The position numbers and the translations under genes are program-made. From the NCBI GenBank assembly GCA_038217425.1, contig JBBQPM010000292.1:1-6340 (forward strand): a stretch of 6,340 nucleotides of DNA. The letters are read 5' to 3'. Below the pieces are notes generated by a model that ran no database searches, was not told the DNA's origin, and was given only the letters and a program-made list of their open reading frames with translations. Of the stretch, positions 1 through 6,340 are shown one piece after another (position 1 is the stretch's first letter; every line of letters begins with the position of its first letter). Source of the stretch: JAIEPT01 sp038217425. Lineage in GTDB: Bacteria; Planctomycetota; Planctomycetia; Gemmatales; Gemmataceae.

Positions 1-1512
1 CTGCAGTGCATTGAGGTTGGCGAGCGAGACGATGAGAAACGGGAAGTCGCCGATCTGAAACCGCTCGCGCCAGTCGGCGATGAGCGTCGGCAAAAGCCGG
101 CGATACTGCAACCAGAACGGCCCGTTCGCTTCGCCCTGATACCAGAGCACCCCCTTGATTCCGAAGGGTTCCAGCGGCGCGATCATGCCGTTGTAGAGCC
201 CGGTGATCGTCTTGTAATGGCCCACCTGCGGATTCGGAAGGGGCGCCTGGAGATCGTCGAACTTCACCGTCGGCTTGGCCTTCCACATGCCGGCGAGACG
301 CACGCCCTTGCTGCCCGGATCGCTGGCCGGGCGAATGACCATGTTGGAGGGACCGGAGCAAAACCCCGCGGGCCCCGACTTGCACACGATCGCAGCCGTG
401 ATCAGATTCTTACCCGGCTTCACGAGTTTCGCGTCGATGCGATAGTTGCGAATCTGGCCCGGGAGCTGCTTCGAGCCGACGATCGTGCCGTTGAACCACA
501 CGATGTCGCTGTCGTTGATGACGGAGAGAATCAGAGCGAGATCCTGCGACTTCCAGGTCTCGGGAATCTCCACCCAATGGCGAAACCAGACGAGGCCGTG
601 ATGATCCTTGAGGCCCGCGTCCTGCCAGGGCTTGGGGACCGCGAGATCGAGCCAATCCTTGACGTCGAGATCGGGATCGGTCGCGTATTTTAACGTGGCG
701 CTGGTCGGATCGACCTGGGCTGCCCAGCGCTCGAGGGCGGTGAAGAAATCGAAGTCGGGGCCGCCGACCGCGACTTCCTTATCGAGTTCCGCGAGGCGTT
801 CCTTGAAGTCGAACGGCATGTGCTTGCGCAGGGCGGGGCCGCTGGTCCACGCCTCGGCCGCGCTGGCGCCGACGGAGCTGTGAAGGATGCCGATCGGGAT
901 CTTTTGCTGGGCGTGGATCGCGCGGGCGAAGAAGTAGCCGACGCCGGTGAAGTTCTTGGCGAACTCCGGCGTGCAGACTTCCCAGCGCGCCGGCGGCGGC
1001 AGCTTCTCCGGCGTGAGCGCGGAATAAAAATTGACCGTGAACGAGCGGATCTCGGGGTAGTTCGCGTTCCGCACCTCCTCCTCGGCGTTGACCGACAGAC
1101 GCACCGGCCAATTCATGTTCGATTGTCCCGAACAGAGCCAGACGTCGCCGAACAGGACGTTCTTGATCGTCTGTTGCCGTTTCGCACTGCCGACCGAGAT
1201 CGTGTGCGGCCCCCCCGCGGTGAATGGGCCGACCTTCGTCAGCCATTTGCCATCCTTGCCCACGACGGCGACTTCGCCCGCGGCTTTGCCGTCGACCTCG
1301 ACCGTGACGCGGTCGCCCGGTTCGCTCCAGCCCCAGATCGGCGCCTGCAGATCACGCTGCAGCACCATATCGTCCGAAAACAGAGGATGCACCAACGGCA
1401 GCGCCCGCGGCTCCGCCGGCCACCACGGTTGCGGCCCTTTGGGTTGAGCGAATGCCGAGGAGCCGAACAGTCCGCATGCAATCACCGCAAATATCGTCTT
1501 CATGCCCGCCAT
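1..1512 (-). CDS. Sialate O-acetylesterase-like SGNH hydrolase, secreted (3' end outside window)
   Basis: Translating the minus strand from 1512 gives 504 uninterrupted codons that run off the left edge, so the C-terminus is missing. Residues 4-23 (MKTIFAVIACGLFGSSAFAQ) form a signal peptide with a likely AFA|Q cleavage site, so the enzyme is exported. The family's first block appears as GDVWLCSGQSNM at about 122-133, with Ser131 the expected nucleophile. IPIGILHSSVGASAAEAW follows at about 205-222. A beta-rich segment at about 280-395 (for example GLVWFRHWVEIP) resembles the galactose-binding-like insert common in this family. The block GVLWYQGEAN lies at about 454-463. The expected C-terminal DxxH catalytic pair would lie off-window. 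Known members remove O-acetyl groups from sialic acids or acetylated plant glycans; the substrate here is not readable. The start at 1512 is chosen because GAGGAAG sits 9 nt upstream; Met at 1503 is the alternative. The gene is divergent from the DUF1501 operon. Confidence 0.9.
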   Translation of the reverse strand, partial: MAGMKTIFAVIACGLFGSSAFAQPKGPQPWWPAEPRALPLVHPLFSDDMVLQRDLQAPIWGWSEPGDRVTVEVDGKAAGEVAVVGKDGKWLTKVGPFTAGGPHTISVGSAKRQQTIKNVLFGDVWLCSGQSNMNWPVRLSVNAEEEVRNANYPEIRSFTVNFYSALTPEKLPPPARWEVCTPEFAKNFTGVGYFFARAIHAQQKIPIGILHSSVGASAAEAWTSGPALRKHMPFDFKERLAELDKEVAVGGPDFDFFTALERWAAQVDPTSATLKYATDPDLDVKDWLDLAVPKPWQDAGLKDHHGLVWFRHWVEIPETWKSQDLALILSVINDSDIVWFNGTIVGSKQLPGQIRNYRIDAKLVKPGKNLITAAIVCKSGPAGFCSGPSNMVIRPASDPGSKGVRLAGMWKAKPTVKFDDLQAPLPNPQVGHYKTITGLYNGMIAPLEPFGIKGVLWYQGEANGPFWLQYRRLLPTLIADWRERFQIGDFPFLIVSLANLNALQ

Positions 1513-1521
1513 GGTAGCCAA

Positions 1522-1528
1522 CTTCCTC
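1522..1528 (-). promoter_or_regulatory. Shine-Dalgarno site for the esterase
   Basis: On the minus strand GAGGAAG lies 9 nt before the ATG at 1512 but 18 nt before the ATG at 1503. This spacing favours the upstream start, which adds Met-Ala-Gly before the signal peptide. Both starts are in the same frame, so only three residues are in doubt. Confidence 0.5.
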
Positions 1529-1539
1529 GGCTTCTGCAA

Positions 1540-1568
1540 TGGATGGCGAGGCTTTCCTCCTGTAGAAT
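1540..1568 (+). promoter_or_regulatory. Weak candidate sigma70-type promoter for the DUF1501 operon
   Basis: TAGAAT at 1563-1568 matches the -10 consensus at five of six positions. It is preceded, after 17 nt, by TGGATG at 1540-1545, which matches the -35 consensus at only three of six. It lies in the 88-bp divergent spacer, 32 nt before the chosen ATG at 1601. Planctomycete promoters are poorly defined, so this is a placement guess. No comparably good box was seen for the divergent esterase. Confidence 0.25.
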
Positions 1569-1600
1569 GCACCCTGCGAATCCCACCGACCGAGGCCCCC

Positions 1601-2959
1601 ATGAATCTCTCTCGCCGTGAAGCTCTCCAGATTGGCGCCGGCATGTTCGGCCTGTCGCTGCCGACGTTCTTGCAAGCCGCCCAAGAGGGACGCGTGACGA
1701 CCGACAAACCGCCGGTCTCGTGCATCTTTCTCTTTCTCGCCGGCGGCATCAGCCAATTTGAATCTTGGGATCCCAAGCCCGATGCCCCGGAAGGCATTCG
1801 CGGATTGTGGAGGCCGACCGCGACCAACGTCCCCGGTACGTTCATCACCGAGAAGATGCCGCTCCTGGCTCGGCGGATGGACAAGGTCGCCATCGTCCGT
1901 TCCTGGCAAGGCCTCACCGGCGCCCACGATCTCGGTTCGCAGCACGTCATGAGCGGCGTCATGCCGCGCGGGCAGCAATACTTCCCGAACTTCGGCTGCG
2001 TCTTTTCCGCCCTCCGCGGCACGCTGCGCCGAGGCATCCCGCCTTACGTCGGCCTCCCCGTTGATGGTCGGTACACCCAGCCGACGGGCTATCTCGGCCC
2101 CGCCTACGGCGCCCTCAACATTCTCGGCGATCCGTCACTGCCCGATTTCAGCGTGAAGGGGCTCGCCATTCCACGCGATCGCTTCGAAGATCGCCAGGGA
2201 CTTTTACGGCAGATTCACAACCTAAGTCAAATGTCCGAGAGTCAATCGCAGCGGGCGCATGACGAAGTCTACGACTCCGCCGTCGCCACCCTCACCAGCG
2301 GCGCCATTCAGCGAGCCGCCCAGGTGAGCGACGAACCGCTGGCCTTGCGCGAACGCTACGGCATGAACATCTACGGGCAACGTGTCCTTCTTGCACGCCG
2401 GCTCATCGAGGCGGGAGCGCGCTTCGTCACGATCAATCAAGCCGTCCAGGGGGGCGCGTTCGGCGCCGGTCAAACCAACGGCACCTGGGACAACCACGAA
2501 TGGCTCTTCGATTCGATGATGACGTTCCGCAATCCCCCCCGCGGCGTGACCCCGACGACCTGGCACAACTACGCCGGGCCCGGTAATCTCCCGCAACTCG
2601 ACATGTCGCTGTGTGCCTTGCTCGACGATCTCGATCAGCGCGGCATGTTGGAGACGACGCTCGTGGTCGTGATGGGAGAATTCGGACGGACGCCGAGAAT
2701 CAATCAGAAGGCCGGCCGCGATCATTACCCGGGCGCGGGGAACGTCCTTTTGGCAGGCGGCGGTGTCCGCGGCGGAACCGTCATCGGCGCCACCGACCGC
2801 AACGGCGCCGCCCCGACGACCAAGCCTCACAATCCCGCCGACTTCGCCGCGTCGATCTATCACGCCCTCGGCATTAATCATCACACCACCTACTATCCGC
2901 GTCTTCCCCGACCCACGCCCCTCGCCGAGGGAGAAGTGATCCCCGGCCTTTTCGCGTGA
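1601..2959 (+). CDS. DUF1501 family protein A, Tat-exported
   Basis: This 452-residue protein belongs to DUF1501, which is related to the alkaline phosphatase/sulfatase fold; no reaction is firmly established for the family. Residues 3-24 form a twin-arginine leader (LSRREALQIG, then a hydrophobic stretch), so export in folded form is expected. Family landmarks in order are FLAGGISQFESWDPKP (45-60), TWDNHEW (295-301), MGEFGRTP (358-365), GRDHYP (372-377) and LLAGGGVRGGTVIGATD (383-399). The C-terminus reads HNPADFAASIYHALGI and ends with EVIPGLFA. It has Gln52 where protein B has His; both occur in the family as I recall it, so I do not call it inactive. ATG 1601 is chosen because GAGG lies 5 nt upstream and it begins directly at the Tat motif. 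The in-frame extension back to 1502 would overlap the divergent esterase start. It is the first gene of an operon with DUF1501 B. Confidence 0.92.
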   Translation: MNLSRREALQIGAGMFGLSLPTFLQAAQEGRVTTDKPPVSCIFLFLAGGISQFESWDPKPDAPEGIRGLWRPTATNVPGTFITEKMPLLARRMDKVAIVRSWQGLTGAHDLGSQHVMSGVMPRGQQYFPNFGCVFSALRGTLRRGIPPYVGLPVDGRYTQPTGYLGPAYGALNILGDPSLPDFSVKGLAIPRDRFEDRQGLLRQIHNLSQMSESQSQRAHDEVYDSAVATLTSGAIQRAAQVSDEPLALRERYGMNIYGQRVLLARRLIEAGARFVTINQAVQGGAFGAGQTNGTWDNHEWLFDSMMTFRNPPRGVTPTTWHNYAGPGNLPQLDMSLCALLDDLDQRGMLETTLVVVMGEFGRTPRINQKAGRDHYPGAGNVLLAGGGVRGGTVIGATDRNGAAPTTKPHNPADFAASIYHALGINHHTTYYPRLPRPTPLAEGEVIPGLFA

Positions 2960-2969
2960 TCGTGTTTGC

Positions 2970-2975
2970 AGGAGA
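2970..2975 (+). promoter_or_regulatory. Shine-Dalgarno site setting the start of DUF1501 B
   Basis: AGGAGA is placed 7 nt before ATG 2983. The frame is also open from a GTG at 2956 that overlaps the stop of gene A, but that start has no such site and would add nine residues before the Tat leader. The site therefore supports 2983 as the start and separate translation initiation for the second gene. Confidence 0.75.
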
Positions 2976-2982
2976 TTGCCCG

Positions 2983-4395
<1,413 letters not shown>

Positions 4396-4460
4396 GACGG
4401 TCAGTCGGATCAGCCTTCGAAATGTGAGGCGATGAACAACTCTGAATGCGCAGGTCGCCG

Positions 4461-4517
4461 ACTTCCGGACCCGGAAGTTGCGGAACCAAGATGTTTGGTT
4501 CCCCGAGAGGAATCCTC
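4461..4517. repeat. Three consecutive small inverted repeats
   Basis: In the 163-bp spacer after DUF1501 B there are three adjacent dyads. ACTTCCGG/CCGGAAGT (4461-4468 and 4471-4478) is a perfect 8-bp pair around AC, extendable by a G·U and a C-G pair. GGAACCAA/TTGGTTCC (4482-4489 and 4495-4502) is a perfect 8-bp pair with a 5-nt loop. GAGGA/TCCTC (4507-4511 and 4513-4517) is a 5-bp pair around one base. No T-run follows any of them, so a classical intrinsic terminator is not supported. They could be an RNA structure in the leader of the next gene, or a protein binding site. Confidence 0.6.
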
Positions 4518-4547
4518 GAAACAAAACTCTCGTCTGTAGGGCCCCGC

Positions 4548-4552
4548 AGGAA
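4548..4552 (+). promoter_or_regulatory. Shine-Dalgarno site of the small unknown gene
   Basis: AGGAA lies 6 nt before ATG 4559. The same frame is open further upstream to 4478, but that longer reading would translate through the inverted repeats and begins at a non-ATG codon without a ribosome site. The site therefore decides for the shorter 103-residue product. Confidence 0.65.
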
Positions 4553-4558
4553 CTTTCC

Positions 4559-4870
4559 ATGAAGCGTCTCAATGCGGCACGTCAGGCATACGAGTGGGCG
4601 CTGTGCGAATTTAAGCCGTTCGATCTCTCCAAGGGCGACGGCGAGCAAATCTATCGTTGGTCGTGTCGCTGGATGGAGTCGGAGCTGGCCGCGGCAACGG
4701 ACAAAGCTCAACGGCTGACTGCGTTTCAAAACCACCTCAAGCGCATTTTGTCTCTCGAAAAAGACGTCCACGAATACCAAGGCGGCTCGCTCCCGCTTCA
4801 GGCAATGTTGTCCACTGCTTATTATCGAGCGGAAGCAGAAGCATGGGTCGCTGCGGAAACGTCGAAGTAA
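4559..4870 (+). CDS. Small hypothetical protein, planctomycete-type, helical
   Basis: This is a 103-residue protein of unknown function. It begins MKRLNAARQAYEWAL and is predicted by eye to be almost entirely helical and soluble, with no signal peptide or membrane segment. Recognisable stretches are DGEQIYRWSCRWMESE (about 28-43), a Leu/Lys-rich helix containing HLKRILSLEKDVHEY (about 63-77) and the tail AYYRAEAEAWVAAE (about 87-100). The pattern of a YRWS-R-W-EAE helix followed by a C-terminal YYRAEAE helix resembles small uncharacterised proteins I associate with planctomycete genomes; that is recollection, not a search. It is preceded by its own ribosome site and a 163-bp spacer, so it is probably transcribed separately from the DUF1501 pair. 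After the TAA the same frame stays open for 29 more codons (see findings). Confidence 0.7.
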   Translation: MKRLNAARQAYEWALCEFKPFDLSKGDGEQIYRWSCRWMESELAAATDKAQRLTAFQNHLKRILSLEKDVHEYQGGSLPLQAMLSTAYYRAEAEAWVAAETSK

Positions 4871-5073
4871 TCGCAACCGATCCATGCCGAGAACAATGCA
4901 CGCCGACAGGAACCGGCGGCGGATTGCGTGGCGCTGGAGCGACTCGGCCTGCCGGTGTAAGTGTACCGAGCGGACGAATACGTTCGCCGCCTTGGCGCCC
5001 TGCTTTTGGCGTTTGGCCTTCCATGACCGAAGGTCCTCAAGTTTCAACCCGGCCCGTCAATTAACACTACAGA
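4871..5073. other. Spacer without a convincing gene
   Basis: About 200 bp between the small gene and the insertion element. Several frames are open on both strands, as expected at this GC content, but none shows a family motif or a ribosome site with a plausible start. I see no hairpin with a T-run, tRNA or repeat here. Confidence 0.5.
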
Positions 5074-5081
5074 GCTATTCG

Positions 5082-5112
5082 CTCCCCTCTCCCTCCGGAG
5101 ACTGCTGAAAAA
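5082..5112 (+). repeat. Left terminal inverted repeat
   Basis: The 18-bp outer block CTCCCCTCTCCCTCCGGA (5082-5099) is followed by a 4-bp variable step (GACT) and the inner block GCTGAAAAA (5104-5112). Both blocks recur exactly, inverted, at 5830-5860; only three bases of the 4-bp step differ. Confidence 0.88.
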
Positions 5113-5123
5113 AGCGGAGAGTC

Positions 5124-5798
5124 GTGTATCCTCCAGAGGGGAGGCAATTGTTTATGTTGCAGCAGACCGAGAACTTTGTTCCGCTGGACGATGTCGAGCG
5201 GCGGATTTTCGACCGGATGGCGCCGAGGACTTACTTCCGCCAGCGCGTGGGAGCCGATGCCTTGCAGGAGATTTTTCACGGCGTCCTCGGGCAAGCTCGC
5301 GAACTCGGCATCGTCAAGGATCGATTGCGGCTCAAGGACGCCACCCATCTCCTCGCCGACATCTCGATCCCTTCGACGATTGTGTTGGTGGCCACGATCC
5401 GCGACGAACTGCTCGAGGCGGCCCGCCCGTTCGCGGCCGACGAGGTCAAGGACCAGTGGCAGGACATCGACTTTGAGTGCGTCCAAAGCGAGCGCATGAG
5501 TGACAAGGAGCGGTTGAGGTTGCGTGTCGCGCAGTTGCGGCGCACGGTCGTCTGGGCCGGCGAACTGACCCAGAGCGACGCCGTCCGCACCGGCGCCGAA
5601 GACGCCCGTCAGACGCTGCGAAAGACGCTGGCGCGCAAAGTCCTCGCCGACCGCGACCATCCCAAGGCGGGCGACAAGGTCGTCAGCATTTACGATCCCG
5701 ACGCCCGCTGCGTAGACGGAGTCCGGAGGCCGTTTTGCCCCCGAAACCCTCCATCGCAGTTCGAAGTTCGTCGACAAACGTCCACAAACGCTCCGTAA
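5124..5798 (+). pseudogene. Truncated IS1182-family transposase
   Basis: The 224-codon frame starts at GTG 5124, or at ATG 5154 (MLQQTENFVP), which has GGAGG 9 nt upstream. It contains the family N-terminus FVPLDDVERRIFDRM (about 18-32) and then jumps directly to RTYFRQRVGADALQEIFHG (about 35-53). In family members as I recall them, some 90-110 residues separate these parts, so an in-frame deletion is likely near 5220-5230. The middle region KDRLRLKDATHLLADI (65-80) and the pre-catalytic region are intact up to YDPDAR at 190-195, which holds the expected first catalytic Asp of the DDE triad. After that the sequence turns into an unrelated tail (CVDGVRRPFCPRNPPSQ onward) ending at a TAA. The remaining catalytic residues and C-terminal domain are absent. 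The product cannot be an active transposase; it might at most bind the element's ends. Confidence 0.85.
5130..5144 (+). promoter_or_regulatory. Hairpin covering the transposase ribosome site
   Basis: CCTCC (5130-5134) can pair with GGAGG (5140-5144) across a 5-nt loop. The second arm is the Shine-Dalgarno sequence for ATG 5154. Such a fold would lower translation, a known way for insertion sequences to limit transposase made from external transcripts; here it is an inference from one 5-bp stem. If translation instead begins at GTG 5124, the stem lies inside the coding region. Confidence 0.35.
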
Positions 5799-5829
5799 GA
5801 TACCTCTCCCACAGAACCAGGCCAGCGAC

Positions 5830-5860
5830 TTTTTCAGCTGCGTCCGGAGGGAGAGGGGAG
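5830..5860 (-). repeat. Right terminal inverted repeat
   Basis: The inner block TTTTTCAGC (5830-5838), the variable step TGCG (5839-5842) and the outer block TCCGGAGGGAGAGGGGAG (5843-5860) are the reverse complement of the left end except for three positions in the step. Confidence 0.88.
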
Positions 5861-5880
5861 TAAATGCTTCCTGTATTTGA

Positions 5881-6340
5881 AGTTACTGCAACACCCTGCT
5901 AGTTTCTAGCGCTGTAGTACTAGGCCAAAAGATTCAGAGCGAACTGAAGTCCCCCGAGGCAGGGTATGGCAAAGGCACCATCGACAATCAGGCAGATGAG
6001 AAGGGGATCAATGCAGACACCCTGCGCAAGTCTCGACAGTTCGCGGACCCCGTTAAAGGCTACAGCCCAGTCGACCTCGCAAAGCTCTGCAAGCAAATTA
6101 AGAAGATCCAGGGCAAGTCAGTCGGACAGGGCAGTGACGGGTGGATATTCGGCAGGTCCCATGTCATTCGAATTCTCAGTGTGCCGAAGAAGAAACGCGA
6201 CGCGCTGCAAGTGAGAGCGATAAAGCAAGGCTGGAGTTGTGAACGATTGTCCGCAGAGATCGCCGACCGATTCGGCGCCCGGGCCAACGGCGGACGGCTT
6301 CCTAAGATTCCCAAAGACCTTACCGGCATGCTGGTCAAGC
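5881..6340 (+). pseudogene. DUF1016/YhcG-N-like helical protein, 5'-truncated and running off the window
   Basis: One frame is open from 5881 (just after a TGA at 5878-5880) to the window edge, 153 codons with coherent protein sequence. Its features are NTLLVSSAVVLGQKIQSEL, then YGKGTIDNQADEKGINADTL, RKSRQFADPVKGYS, WIFGRSHVIRILSVPKKKRD, a WSCERLSAEIADRFG helix and GGRLPKIPKDLTGML. The order (IG-type helix, YGKG, RQF, SH-LL, WS-E-L-I) resembles the N-terminal domain of DUF1016/YhcG proteins, which in that family precedes a PD-(D/E)XK nuclease domain; whether one follows here cannot be seen. There is no ATG, GTG or TTG in frame before GTG 6181, well inside the domain, and the family normally has some residues before the first helix. 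The gene therefore seems to have lost its start, and the insertion element ends only about 20 bp upstream. Base composition is lower in GC than the genes on the left, suggesting a different origin. Confidence 0.65.

Larger units (their letters stand above)
5082..5860. mobile_element. Internally deleted IS1182-type insertion sequence (non-autonomous)
   Basis: A 779-bp unit bounded by 31-bp inverted repeats that match at 28 of 31 positions and enclosing a shortened IS1182-like transposase. A complete member would carry a transposase of roughly 450-550 codons (family knowledge), so about 0.8-1 kb seems to be missing. The ends may extend a little further: ATT at 5077-5079 and AAT at 5863-5865 are complementary, and a 3-bp GCT (5074-5076 and 5866-5868) then flanks both sides. 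That is too short to call a target duplication with confidence. Well-kept ends around a broken gene fit a derivative that could be moved in trans by a complete copy elsewhere; this is inferred, not shown. Confidence 0.8.

Noticed and set aside
1473..1488. Possible lipoprotein box (VIAC) in the esterase leader
   Set aside because: The Cys falls only about ten residues after the lysine-bearing start (Met-Lys), too early for a usual lipobox, and a standard AFA|Q cleavage site follows.
1502..1600. 33-residue N-terminal extension of DUF1501 A
   Set aside because: It would place extra residues before the twin-arginine leader and overlap the start of the divergent esterase; ATG 1601 has a ribosome site and begins at the leader.
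820..1620. Plus-strand open frame of 266 codons across the esterase
   Set aside because: Its Arg/Leu/Asp-rich translation has no recognisable family pattern, while the opposite strand gives a continuous signal peptide and all the visible esterase blocks.
4396..4460. Intrinsic terminator for the DUF1501 operon
   Set aside because: No hairpin followed by a T-run was found here; the nearby dyads at 4461-4517 also lack one.
5966..6214. Plus-strand frame of 82 codons with an ATG
   Set aside because: Its Ser/Arg-rich translation is a shadow of the continuous DUF1016-like frame that covers the same bases.

Overview
The window looks like a piece of a planctomycete chromosome (inference). It carries a secreted sialate O-acetylesterase-type hydrolase and a tandem pair of DUF1501 proteins with twin-arginine leaders, a combination typical of Planctomycetes/Pirellulales-type genomes. 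It also holds a small protein whose sequence style I associate with planctomycete hypothetical families. The main genes are GC-rich with strongly G/C-biased third positions. The right-hand end (after about 5865) is visibly less GC-rich.

Layout. Positions 1-1512 (minus strand) hold most of a sialate O-acetylesterase-like SGNH hydrolase, whose C-terminus lies beyond the left edge. An 88-bp divergent spacer separates it from a plus-strand two-gene operon: DUF1501 protein A (1601-2959) and DUF1501 protein B (2983-4395), 23 nt apart with a clear Shine-Dalgarno site for the second gene. A 163-bp spacer with three consecutive small inverted repeats (4461-4517) leads to a small gene of 103 codons (4559-4870) of unknown function. 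About 200 bp without a convincing gene follow.

From 5082 to 5860 there is a 779-bp element bounded by 31-bp inverted repeats (28 of 31 positions match). Inside is a shortened IS1182-type transposase that appears to have lost an N-terminal segment and everything after the first catalytic-Asp-like motif. It reads as an internally deleted, non-autonomous insertion sequence. Just outside its right end, an open frame (5881 to the window edge) encodes a DUF1016/YhcG-N-like helical protein with no usable start codon, apparently 5'-truncated.

How the parts relate. The esterase and the two DUF1501 proteins all carry export signals and fit the planctomycete repertoire of exported hydrolase-type proteins, possibly for processing decorated or sulfated glycans. 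The right half is a mobile-element-scarred accessory junction. I see no tRNA, rRNA, CRISPR array or obvious defence system. The most unusual items are the non-autonomous IS with well-kept ends and the headless gene next to it.
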